12,519 nucleotides of DNA from Clostridiales bacterium (GTDB lineage: Bacteria; Bacillota; Clostridia; Christensenellales; Aristaeellaceae), in contig SFFC01000065.1 in NCBI GenBank assembly GCA_004556985.1, positions 1 to 12,519 on the forward strand, in the 5' to 3' direction. The first letter of the stretch is position 1, and every line of letters begins with the position of its first letter. Of this stretch, positions 1 through 7,596 are shown one piece after another. The position numbers and the translations under genes are program-made. The notes under the pieces are model-generated. The model saw only the letters and a program-made list of their open reading frames with translations. It made no database searches and was not told the origin of the DNA.

Positions 1-55
1 ACGGGGAAGTATTGCCTCAGGTGCTCCACCTCAAGCAGCTTTTTGCGCTCTGCCA

Positions 56-59
<4 letters not shown>
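1..59 (-). CDS. oppF: Opp/Dpp-family ABC transporter ATP-binding protein (OppF), N-terminal fragment
   Basis: Only the first 19 or so codons lie in the window; the gene continues past position 1. The visible protein begins MMAERKKLLEVEHLRQYFP, the typical opening beta strand of OppF/DppF ATPases, which energise peptide import as the partner of OppD. The ATG at 59 overlaps the oppD stop as ATGA, a usual sign of translational coupling. A second ATG at 56 is also possible. An AGGAGG ribosome binding site lies at 65-70 on the opposite strand, 5 or 8 bases from the two candidate starts. It is the fourth gene of the opp operon. No nucleotide-binding motif can be checked in this fragment, so the call rests on position and the N-terminal sequence. 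Confidence 0.85.
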
Positions 60-1075
<1,016 letters not shown>

Positions 1076-1086
1076 CGTCCTCCGCC

Positions 1087-2241
1087 TCACTTTCTCATCT
1101 GGGGGTCAAAGGCGTCGCGCAGCCCGTCGCCGATGAAGTTGAACGCGAACATCGCCAGGCAGATTGCGCCCGCCGGGAAGGCCAGCTGATACGGCGCCAG
1201 CTGCATCGTCTCCAGCGCGTCGTTGCACATCATGCCCCAGGAGGCCATCGGCGCGGAGACGCCCAGGCCAATGAAGCTCATGAAGGCCTCGGTGAAGATC
1301 GCCGAGGGAATCTGCATCGTCGCCGTCACGATGATCGGCCCGATGGCGTTGGGAATCAGGTGCTTTTGGAGGATGTACCAGGTGCTGCTGCCCATCGTGT
1401 GCGCAGCCGCCACGTATTCGCGCTTCTTGAGCGTCAAAATCTCGCCGCGCACGACGCGCGCCATGTCGACCCAGTAGACCGAGCCCAGCGCGATGATGAT
1501 GCTTTTCAGGCCGCCGTTGCCAAAGAGCACCATGATCAATATGACGTACATCGTCAGGGGAATCGAGCTGATGATGTCGACGATGCGCATCATCACCAGG
1601 TCGACCGTCCCGCCCAGGTAGCCCGAAATGCTGCCGTAGAGGATGCCGATGATCAGCGTCACCAGCGTCGCGACGAACGCGACCGTCAGCGAGATCCGCG
1701 CGCCGTACATCAGCCGCACGAGGATGTCGCGCCCCAGTCCGTCTGTGCCCAGCGGATAGCTCCTGTTGAAGACCCTGCGCGTGGGCAGCTCGTTGCCCTC
1801 GGTGTCCTCGAGCGTGAAGGGAGTGTTGCGGTAGTTGAGGTAGTAGGTCTCGCCCTCCAGCTCGAAGACAAAGCGCTTGTTTTTTCCGTCCTCGCGCTTG
1901 CTGCGCACGGCGTTGGTCAGGTAGCCGTCCTCCACCTCGATCAGCTTGCCGCTCGTGGGCACGTAGTAGAGCTTCTCCCCGACCTCGTATACCCGCAGGA
2001 TCGGCGCCACGCTCACATAGCTGAGCTGCTGCTCGTCGTAGGTGTGCGTGCACAGCGACGGCCCGACGACCGCAAACAGGATTGTCAGCGCAACCAGCAC
2101 GACGCCCAGGATCGCCGTCTTCCTGCGGCTGAACTGGTAAAGCGTCTCCCGCAGCTGGGAGACCGGCTCGGCCGCGAGGGTCTCGCTCTGCTGCTCCTGC
2201 GCCGTCAGCGGCGCCCAGTCCGACTGTGAAATCTGATTCAT
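1087..2241 (-). CDS. oppC: Peptide ABC transporter permease OppC with an enlarged extracytoplasmic insertion
   Basis: One of the two membrane subunits of the peptide importer, 384 residues. The first membrane segment is at about 43-60. The conserved permease core resumes at YPLGTDGLGRDILVRLMYGA (162-181), followed by further membrane segments from about 185. The EAA loop that contacts the ATPase (EYVAAAHTMG...LIPNAIGP) is at about 275-302. Ordinary OppC/DppC proteins are about 300 residues. Here the outside-facing segment between TM1 and the core is about 95 residues (66-160), rich in Tyr and charged residues. The start ATG follows a GGAGAG site about nine bases upstream. The gene begins 19 bp after oppB and its stop touches the oppD start region, so the four genes form one tight operon. 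Confidence 0.95.
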   Translation of the reverse strand: MNQISQSDWAPLTAQEQQSETLAAEPVSQLRETLYQFSRRKTAILGVVLVALTILFAVVGPSLCTHTYDEQQLSYVSVAPILRVYEVGEKLYYVPTSGKLIEVEDGYLTNAVRSKREDGKNKRFVFELEGETYYLNYRNTPFTLEDTEGNELPTRRVFNRSYPLGTDGLGRDILVRLMYGARISLTVAFVATLVTLIIGILYGSISGYLGGTVDLVMMRIVDIISSIPLTMYVILIMVLFGNGGLKSIIIALGSVYWVDMARVVRGEILTLKKREYVAAAHTMGSSTWYILQKHLIPNAIGPIIVTATMQIPSAIFTEAFMSFIGLGVSAPMASWGMMCNDALETMQLAPYQLAFPAGAICLAMFAFNFIGDGLRDAFDPQMRK

Positions 2242-2260
2242 GGCTCTTCTCTCCGTCCGT

Positions 2261-3181
2261 TCAGTCCGTCAGCTGGATGCGTGGGTCCACGATGCAGTAG
2301 ACGATGTCCACCAGGAACACCAGCACAATCAGCACAGCCGCGTAAAACAGCGTAAAGCCCATGATGGCGGTGTAATCGCGGTTGGTGATGCTCTGCACGA
2401 AGAAGCGCCCCATGCCCGGCAGCGCAAAGATCTTTTCCACCACGAAGGAGCCCATCAGCAGGCCCGCCAGCGTCGGCCCCAGCACGGTGATGACCGGGAT
2501 GAGCGAGTTGCGCAGCCCGTGCCGCAGCACGATCTGCCGTTCGCTGAGCCCCTTGACCCGCGCCATGCGGATGTAGTCGCTGCGCATGACCTCCATCAGG
2601 CTCGAGCGCATGAGCCGCGTGATGAACGCCAGCGAATAGCCCGACAGCGCAATCATCGGCAGCACGTAGCCCTTCCACTCCGCCACGCCGTAGATCGGGA
2701 ACAGCCGCGCCCTGTAGGCCAGGAAGTATTCAAGCAGCGTCGCCACGACGAAGGAGGGAATCGTCACGCCGAAGGTCGTGATGATGCTCACGAACGTGTC
2801 CTGCCATTTGCCCCGCTTGAGCGCCGCCAGAATGCCCAGCGGAATGCTCAGCGCCAGCGTGAAGAGCATCGAGAGCAGGCCCAGCGTCGCCGAGGTCGGG
2901 AAGCCCTGCGCGATCAGGTCGTTGACCGACATGCCCTCGTATTTGAACGACGGCCCCAGGTCAAAGTGCAGCACGCCGTTCATGTAGTCGAAAAACTGCA
3001 CGTAGAGCGGGTCGTTCAGCTTGTATTTTTCGTCGAGCGCCGCCTGAATCTCCTCGGGCAGCCGCTTGCCCGCGCTGTATGGCCCGCCCGGAATGGCGTG
3101 CATGATGAAGAACGTCAGCGTCATGATGACAAACAGCGTCAGCAGCATCGTCACAATCCGCTTTGCAATAAACCTGAGCAT
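2261..3181 (-). CDS. oppB: Peptide ABC transporter permease OppB
   Basis: First gene of the opp operon and the other membrane subunit, 306 residues, the usual length. It opens with MLRFIAKRIVTMLLTLFVIM, a typical OppB N-terminal membrane segment, then the motif HAIPGGPY (28-35) and an external stretch to about residue 95. Membrane segments follow at about 98-120, 131-155, 172-190, 226-248 and 276-298. The EAA loop DYIRMARVKGLSERQIVLRH is at 202-221. It ends with VDPRIQLTD, matching the family C-terminus. An AGGGCGG site lies a few bases before the ATG. No substrate-binding protein gene lies upstream of oppB, because the operon promoter sits directly before it, so OppA must be encoded after oppF or elsewhere. 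Confidence 0.95.
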   Translation of the reverse strand: MLRFIAKRIVTMLLTLFVIMTLTFFIMHAIPGGPYSAGKRLPEEIQAALDEKYKLNDPLYVQFFDYMNGVLHFDLGPSFKYEGMSVNDLIAQGFPTSATLGLLSMLFTLALSIPLGILAALKRGKWQDTFVSIITTFGVTIPSFVVATLLEYFLAYRARLFPIYGVAEWKGYVLPMIALSGYSLAFITRLMRSSLMEVMRSDYIRMARVKGLSERQIVLRHGLRNSLIPVITVLGPTLAGLLMGSFVVEKIFALPGMGRFFVQSITNRDYTAIMGFTLFYAAVLIVLVFLVDIVYCIVDPRIQLTD

Positions 3182-3208
3182 GGGGTCCGCCCTCTTCCGA
3201 CATGTTGC

Positions 3209-3222
3209 GATCGATTTCGATC
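3209..3222. promoter_or_regulatory. Putative operator (GATC-N6-GATC dyad) in the opp leader
   Basis: GATCGATTTCGATC is an inverted repeat of GATCGA and TCGATC with two bases between. It lies about +13 to +26 relative to the predicted opp start point, where a bound repressor would block transcription. It matches 12 of 14 positions of the dyad before the phosphodiesterase gene (10162-10175) and 11 of 14 of the one in the deoR leader (9949-9962). Binding by the DeoR-family protein is inferred. Confidence 0.45.
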
Positions 3223-3241
3223 TGAAATGAGAATCCCGGTT

Positions 3242-3270
3242 ATTATACCACCGCCTTGACAGAATGTAAA
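3242..3270 (-). promoter_or_regulatory. Promoter of the oppBCDF operon
   Basis: On the minus strand TTTACA (3270-3265) and TATAAT (3247-3242) are separated by 17 bases. TGG directly precedes TATAAT, giving an extended -10. Transcription would start near 3235, leaving a leader of about 54 nt before oppB. Confidence 0.8.
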
Positions 3271-3320
3271 CATCGTTTCCGTCCCGTTTTTTATAAACCT
3301 TCCGTTTTTTCCTCCTGATC

Positions 3321-3348
3321 TTGACAAAATGGCGCAGCGTGGTAAGAT
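3321..3348 (+). promoter_or_regulatory. Promoter of the cyclophilin gene
   Basis: Consensus TTGACA (3321-3326), a 16-base spacer and TAAGAT (3343-3348, 4 of 6 matches). The start point would be near 3355, giving a leader of about 40 nt that ends in the AAGGAG ribosome binding site. It is divergent from the opp promoter, and the two -35 boxes are about 50 bp apart. Confidence 0.65.
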
Positions 3349-3396
3349 GGAGCCGTTCCCCCCCTCCCGAATTTCCGGATGGAAGGAGTCCTTGCC

Positions 3397-3969
3397 ATGC
3401 GCCATCCCCTCGCCGCCCTCGTCATGGACAGCGGCCGCCGCATCGTCTGCGAGCTCGACCCCGAGGCCGCGCCCAACACGGTGCGCAGCTTCCTCCACCT
3501 CGCCCGTCTGGGCTGCTACGACGGCCATGCCATCGAGCGCATCGCGCCGGATTTCGTCGCCGATATGAGCTATACGGCCTTCGGCAAGCCCTTCGCCAAA
3601 TATCTGATCCCCTACGAGACCCGCGACGCGGGCTTCCCCAATCCGCTGCCCGCCGTCCCCGGCGCCATCGTCATGGGCGGCTATGAGCAGGGCGCGGCCG
3701 GCGGGGAATTCTTCTTTCCCTTTGCCGAAAAGCCGCATGTCAAGTGGCATTATCCCGCCTTCGGCCGCGTCGTCGAGGGGCTCGACGAGGTCATGCGCTG
3801 GAATACGCTGCCCGTGCGCCGCGTCGATTTCCCCCTTGATCCCTCCGTCGTCATCACGGCGCCGGTCACGCCGCCGGTCATCGTCCGCGTCGAGCTTCAG
3901 ACCTTCGGCGAAACCTATGGCGAGCCCGTCCGCCTGGAGGGCGTGCCGCTGCCCGCAAACTGGGGCTGA
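3397..3969 (+). CDS. Divergent cyclophilin-type peptidyl-prolyl cis-trans isomerase
   Basis: A 190-residue, single-domain cytoplasmic protein with no signal peptide. The cyclophilin fold is visible in order: IVCELDPEAAPNTVRSFLHLA (16-36), LGCYDGHAIERIAPDF (38-53), PGAIVMGG (88-95), AGGEFFFPF (101-109) and AFGRVVEGLDEVMRW (121-135). The catalytic Arg (R48) and the Phe residues (F53, F106) are kept. The position of the usual Gln in SQFF is Glu (E104), and other substrate-pocket residues differ. Such proteins speed proline isomerisation in folding proteins; activity here is likely but may be altered. The start is the ATG at 3397, since AAGGAG (3383-3388) lies eight bases before it; the in-frame ATG at 3379 overlaps that site. 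Monocistronic: own promoter, terminator at 4005. Confidence 0.85.
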   Translation: MRHPLAALVMDSGRRIVCELDPEAAPNTVRSFLHLARLGCYDGHAIERIAPDFVADMSYTAFGKPFAKYLIPYETRDAGFPNPLPAVPGAIVMGGYEQGAAGGEFFFPFAEKPHVKWHYPAFGRVVEGLDEVMRWNTLPVRRVDFPLDPSVVITAPVTPPVIVRVELQTFGETYGEPVRLEGVPLPANWG

Positions 3970-4004
3970 GCGCTCATGCGCATCCCTTTTGATTTGTCCA
4001 AAGT

Positions 4005-4031
4005 GAAAAAGCGGGTCATGCCCGCTTTTTC
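4005..4031. terminator. Bidirectional intrinsic terminator between the cyclophilin and yheO-like genes
   Basis: An 11-bp stem, GAAAAAGCGGG paired with CCCGCTTTTTC, with a 5-base loop (TCATG). The run of A on one side and T on the other lets it act on both strands, ending the cyclophilin transcript (+) and the convergent regulator transcript (-), whose stop is at 4097. Confidence 0.9.
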
Positions 4032-4096
4032 ATTTTGTGCCGTATTGGCGCCGTATGTCCTCCAAATGAACTCCCGCGTTTTCTACCGTCTGTTTT

Positions 4097-4780
4097 TTAC
4101 AGCCCTTCGGATTCCTCTGCGCCGGAATTCCCCTGCGTGATGCTCCTCAGGTGCAGGTAGACGGTGTTTTTGGAGAGGTTCAGCGCGTCCGCCACCTGGG
4201 AGACGGAGTTCTTGATGTTGAAGATTCCCTTCTCATGGAGGATGCGAATCAACTCCTTGTTTTTGTTCACGGCGGCGATGCTGCTGTTGAAAAGCACCTG
4301 CGCGCGGGCGTCGCTGACGGCCTTTGCAATCGCGTCGGACATGTCGCTGGCGAAGTATTCCTGCTCGGGCGCCTCGCGCCTTGTCTCCGTCAGGGATTCA
4401 AGAATCTCCGACAGCGGCGAGTCGAGATACAGGTTGATGCACAGGATGCCGATCACGCGGTTGTTCTCCCCCAGAACCGGAATGGTCGAGGATTTCAGGT
4501 ACTCCCCGACGGGATTGATGGCGTTGTAGGCGGTGAATTCCTCCGTGGAGGAAAGCCCCTGATCCTGTATCCGCTTGAGCATGTTCAGCGCAAGATCCGT
4601 CAGCGGCGCGCCGGCAGAGCGGCCGGAATGATACCCGTTCATGATCTTCACGACGGAATGGTTGTAGTCTTCAAGGCTGTGCAGGCTGATCTCGTATGCA
4701 GAGCCGAGATAGGCGGAAAGGCCCTCGATCATGGAGGCATACGAATGGAGAATCTGCCGGTCTGTTTTGGAAAGCTTCAT
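4097..4780 (-). CDS. YheO/DauR-type transcriptional regulator (PAS-like domain plus HTH)
   Basis: A 227-residue DNA-binding regulator. The N-terminal part (about 8-120) matches the YheO-like PAS domain: SYASMIEGLSAYLG, then EISLHSLED, INPVGEYLKSSTIPV and VIGILCINLYLD. The C-terminal part (about 172-214) is a helix-turn-helix, with VSQVADALNLSKNTVYLHLR as the recognition region. In Pseudomonas the relative DauR represses D-arginine use genes; E. coli YheO is poorly defined. The ATG follows GGAGG by five bases. The gene diverges from the MalY/MalY/NhaC operon across a 224-bp gap, the usual arrangement for a local regulator, so I infer that it controls that operon and probably itself. Its ligand is unknown, but an amino acid, possibly a D-form, is a reasonable guess. 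Confidence 0.88.
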   Translation of the reverse strand: MKLSKTDRQILHSYASMIEGLSAYLGSAYEISLHSLEDYNHSVVKIMNGYHSGRSAGAPLTDLALNMLKRIQDQGLSSTEEFTAYNAINPVGEYLKSSTIPVLGENNRVIGILCINLYLDSPLSEILESLTETRREAPEQEYFASDMSDAIAKAVSDARAQVLFNSSIAAVNKNKELIRILHEKGIFNIKNSVSQVADALNLSKNTVYLHLRSITQGNSGAEESEGL

Positions 4781-4826
4781 GATAACCTCCGTTCATGCGG
4801 GATGGAAGCCAAACCTGGATATTGCT

Positions 4827-4855
4827 ACTTTATCACGTCCGCCGGGATTTGACAA
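4827..4855 (-). promoter_or_regulatory. Putative promoter of the YheO-like regulator gene
   Basis: On the minus strand TTGTCA (4855-4850), a 17-base spacer and TAAAGT (4832-4827, 4 of 6). The start point would be near 4820, about 40 nt before the ATG. It is weaker than the promoter of the divergent operon. Confidence 0.45.
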
Positions 4856-4904
4856 TGAAATTCGCGGCGCGTTTTGACTGAATTATTTCATATTGACATG
4901 AATC
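4855..4904. promoter_or_regulatory. Putative operator region for the YheO-like regulator
   Basis: ATGAAAT (4855-4861) and ATTTCAT (4885-4891) form a spaced inverted repeat. A tighter dyad, TTCAT-N6-ATGAA (4887-4902), covers the -35 box of the PLP-enzyme operon. TTTGACAATGAAAT and ATTGACATGAATC are also similar to each other. These repeats lie between the two divergent start points, where such regulators bind. The exact site is a guess. Confidence 0.35.
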
Positions 4905-4922
4905 TTGTTTACTCCGTATAAT
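4893..4922 (+). promoter_or_regulatory. Consensus promoter of the PLP-enzyme/antiporter operon
   Basis: Perfect TTGACA (4893-4898) and TATAAT (4917-4922) with an 18-base spacer. The start point would be near 4930, giving a leader of about 75 nt before the ATG at 5005. A promoter this strong implies that control depends on a repressor or on the leader. Confidence 0.85.
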
Positions 4923-5004
4923 AGAGGGCGTAAAACCCGTTCAATTTTCGGCATTTCTAAAAAAATGTACGGAATCTGGGCGCTGCGCCGGCATGGAGGC
5001 GAAA

Positions 5005-6195
5005 ATGGATATTCAGAAACCTGCCCTTGCGACAGGCGAGGGGCTTTCCAGATTGAAATGGGAATACAATCAGGAGCGTTCGGCCTATTCGGATCTGCTC
5101 TGCTTCGGCACGGCGGATATGGATTATCGCTCGCCGGAGCCCATCCTGGATGCGCTGCGTGCCGTGCTCGACAGGGGCCATCTGGGCTATCCGATGGTTC
5201 CGGACGCCTACTATGAAGCGATTCACGGCTGGCTGATGCAAACGGCCTCCTGGGATGTGGATGCCCGCGTCTGCGTAGCGCAGAACGCCGGCGTATACAT
5301 GGCGGCGTGGAGCGCGCTTCAGATTCTGACCAGGCCGGGCGATCGCGTGACGGTCATGACGCCGGTTCATTTCTGTTTCCAGGAAATCCTGCGGCTGAAC
5401 GGGCGGATGGTGCTCGAAAGCCCGCTGCTCCTGAAAAACGGCGGCTATGAAATCGACTTTGCCTCCCTGGAGGCCTGTCTGGCGAGCGGCTCCCGGGTGC
5501 TCTGGCTGTGCAATCCGCATAATCCCGTCGGCCGGGCCTGGACGCGGGAGGAGCTTGAGCGCGTGGCCGCGCTGTGCCTGAAATACCGGGTGTGGATTCT
5601 CTCGGACGACGTGTACTGCGGACTCATGTTCCTGGGCAGGCGCTATGTGCCGGTGGCCTCCCTCTCCAAAGAGATCTCCTATCGGACGGTGACGCTGTAT
5701 TCCGTGAGCAAGACCTTCAACACGGCCGGGCTGCGCCATGCGTTCATCGTCGCGGAAAACCCGGAGTTTTTCAAGCAGTATACGGAGCTGCTGACATCGA
5801 TGAACCTGCATTACGGGCAGAACCTGATGGGCATCGCCGCCACAACGGCGGCGCTGACCGCGTGCGGCGATTGGGTGCGCTCCGTCATGGAAGGCGTTGC
5901 GCAAAGCCACCGGATGATGGCGGAGCGCTTTGCGACGCATACGCCGTCCTGCCGGGTGCTGCCGGCCGAGGCGGGCTATTTCGCCTGGATCGACCTGCGC
6001 GCGCTCAAGGTGAGGCCGCAGATGCTGAGCTATCTTCTGGAGCAGGAGGAGCATATCATCGTGGAAAACGGGTATCCGCTGGGAAAGGGCGGCGCCGGGT
6101 TCATCCGCTTCAATCTGGCCGCCTCGCAGGAAAACGTCCTGGAGGGGACAGACCGGCTGCTTCGCTTCTGCGCGCGGCATCTCCGATCTGCCTGA
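5005..6195 (+). CDS. MalY/PatB-family PLP-dependent aminotransferase or C-S lyase, copy 1
   Basis: A fold-type I PLP enzyme of 396 residues, the usual family length, cytoplasmic. The N-terminal family mark is FGTADMDYRSPEPI (34-47). Other marks are NPHNPVGR (170-177), the cofactor-binding Asp in SDDVYC (200-205), the Schiff-base lysine in SVSKTFNTAGLR (K236) and the carboxylate-binding Arg in GFIRFNLA (R368). Relatives are cystathionine beta-lyases or aminotransferases; the substrate cannot be told from sequence. Where MalY/cystalysin-type enzymes carry a Tyr stacked on PLP (TPVY), this protein reads TPVHF, and SDE is SDD. The start is the ATG at 5005, because GGAGG (4995-4999) lies five bases before it; the ATG at 4993 overlaps that site. 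First gene of the operon. Confidence 0.87.
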   Translation: MDIQKPALATGEGLSRLKWEYNQERSAYSDLLCFGTADMDYRSPEPILDALRAVLDRGHLGYPMVPDAYYEAIHGWLMQTASWDVDARVCVAQNAGVYMAAWSALQILTRPGDRVTVMTPVHFCFQEILRLNGRMVLESPLLLKNGGYEIDFASLEACLASGSRVLWLCNPHNPVGRAWTREELERVAALCLKYRVWILSDDVYCGLMFLGRRYVPVASLSKEISYRTVTLYSVSKTFNTAGLRHAFIVAENPEFFKQYTELLTSMNLHYGQNLMGIAATTAALTACGDWVRSVMEGVAQSHRMMAERFATHTPSCRVLPAEAGYFAWIDLRALKVRPQMLSYLLEQEEHIIVENGYPLGKGGAGFIRFNLAASQENVLEGTDRLLRFCARHLRSA

Positions 6196-6237
6196 CCTGT
6201 CCGGGCAGCCCGCTCCCCGTCTCCCATGACAAATCAC

Positions 6238-6255
6238 CGCGGCAGCCATGCCGCG
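6238..6255 (+). other. Intercistronic hairpin between the two PLP-enzyme genes
   Basis: CGCGGCA-GCCA-TGCCGCG forms a 7-bp GC stem with a 4-base loop, ending five bases before the GGAGGA site of the second PLP-enzyme gene. It has no T tract, so it is not a normal terminator. It could protect mRNA ends or tune translation. Confidence 0.5.
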
Positions 6256-6270
6256 AAACGGAGGAAAACG

Positions 6271-7458
6271 ATGAAGTACAATTTTGATTCGACGCTGGAT
6301 CATCGCAAAAACGCGTCCTACCGCTGGGGCATGCCGGACATGCCGCAGGATGTGATCGGCATGGGCACGGCGGATCTGGACTATACCTGCGCTCCCTGTA
6401 TCCGCAAGGCCCTCGTGCCGATCGCGGAGGAAAACTGCTACAACTACCGGCAGCATACGCAGGAATACTACGATGCCGTGACAGGCTGGTACCGCAGGAA
6501 TTATGCTTTGGAGGTCAAGCAGGAGTGGCTGAGCAATGTGCCCAGCACCATCGGCGCCGTTCGCATGGCGCTGGGCATCTTCACGAAGCCCGGCGATGCG
6601 GTCATCGCGCAGACGCCGCTGTTCGGCCCGCTGCGCTGGGCGGCGGAGGGCGCAGGCGTCCGGCTGATTGAAAACCCGATGAAGGCGGTAAACGGGCATT
6701 ACGAGCTCGACCTGGAGGATTTCGAGGCGAAAATCCTGGCGCATCGTCCGTCGGTCTTCCTGCTGGTCAATCCCCATAACCCGACCGGCCGCGTCTACAC
6801 GCAGGAGGAGCTCAATCGCCTGGTCGACATCTGCTATGCCAACCATGTGCGGGTGATCTCCGACGAGGTGCACTGCCTGATTCTCTATGAAGGCCGCCGC
6901 CACATTCCGATTCTGGCGGTCAGCGAACGGGCGAAGGAAATCAGCATCCAGATCGTCAGCCTGAGCAAGGGCTACAACATCATGAGCCTGCCGCATGCGA
7001 TCGTCACGGTGGCCGAGCCGCAGATGCGCCAGGCATGGATGAAGCAGATTCAGGCCTATTCGTTCGGATACGCCGTCAACAGCTTTGCCATCGCGGCGGT
7101 GACATCGATCATGAAGGGCGAAGCGGATGAATGGATGCAGGAGATGACGGCCTATCTGCGCGCCAACCTGCAGGAGACGCTCGATTTCATCCGGGACAAC
7201 CGTCTGCCGCTGACGCCGTATGTGCCGGAGGGCGGGTTCCTGCTCTGGCTCGACTGCCGCCATGCAGGCATCGGCCATGAGCACCTGGATCGCTTCTTCC
7301 TTGAAAAGGCGCATATCCACCTGGATGACGGAGAGGAAAACTTCGGCTCCGAGGGCAGGGGATTCGTGCGGATCAACTTCGCCGTGACCAACCGGACATT
7401 GAAAGAGGCGCTGGAGAGAATCCGCACCGCTTTTGATGACATAAACACCCAACCCTGA
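6271..7458 (+). CDS. MalY/PatB-family PLP-dependent aminotransferase or C-S lyase, copy 2
   Basis: A second fold-type I PLP enzyme, 395 residues and clearly divergent from its neighbour. Shared family marks are GMGTADLDYTCAP (30-42), NPHNPTGR (167-174), SDEVHC (197-202), the Schiff-base lysine K233 and the Arg in GFVRINFA (R367). The lysine segment reads SLSKGYNIMSLPHA, unlike the common SKTFNLAGL. The TPVY position is TPLFGPL, so the usual PLP-stacking Tyr is Phe. This suggests a different substrate from copy 1, or that the two act one after the other or as a mixed dimer (inference). The start is the ATG at 6271, five bases after GGAGGA (6260-6265). An upstream in-frame ATG at 6226 would add 15 unusual residues and has no ribosome binding site. 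Confidence 0.87.
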   Translation: MKYNFDSTLDHRKNASYRWGMPDMPQDVIGMGTADLDYTCAPCIRKALVPIAEENCYNYRQHTQEYYDAVTGWYRRNYALEVKQEWLSNVPSTIGAVRMALGIFTKPGDAVIAQTPLFGPLRWAAEGAGVRLIENPMKAVNGHYELDLEDFEAKILAHRPSVFLLVNPHNPTGRVYTQEELNRLVDICYANHVRVISDEVHCLILYEGRRHIPILAVSERAKEISIQIVSLSKGYNIMSLPHAIVTVAEPQMRQAWMKQIQAYSFGYAVNSFAIAAVTSIMKGEADEWMQEMTAYLRANLQETLDFIRDNRLPLTPYVPEGGFLLWLDCRHAGIGHEHLDRFFLEKAHIHLDDGEENFGSEGRGFVRINFAVTNRTLKEALERIRTAFDDINTQP

Positions 7459-7502
7459 AAGAAGCGGCCCGGGGCGCGGCTCGTCCCCGCCCCTTGACCG
7501 CC

Positions 7503-7557
7503 GGCCTGTGCGGCAGGCACACAGGCCCCGGGTGCGGCATGCTCCAAGGAGGATGCC
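7503..7557 (+). other. Hairpin-rich spacer before the antiporter gene
   Basis: The 138-bp gap 7459-7596 is far longer than other gaps in this operon and very GC-rich. It holds an 8-bp stem, GGCCTGTG (7503-7510) with CACAGGCC (7520-7527). A weaker hairpin built on GGCAT and ATGCC (7536-7557) has a second AAGGAGG (7546-7552) on its 3' side. Neither is followed by a T tract. It may set antiporter expression relative to the enzymes. Confidence 0.4.
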
Positions 7558-7596
7558 AGGCTCCGCTCGCTTCGCCTGCGGAATGGAGGACAAAAA

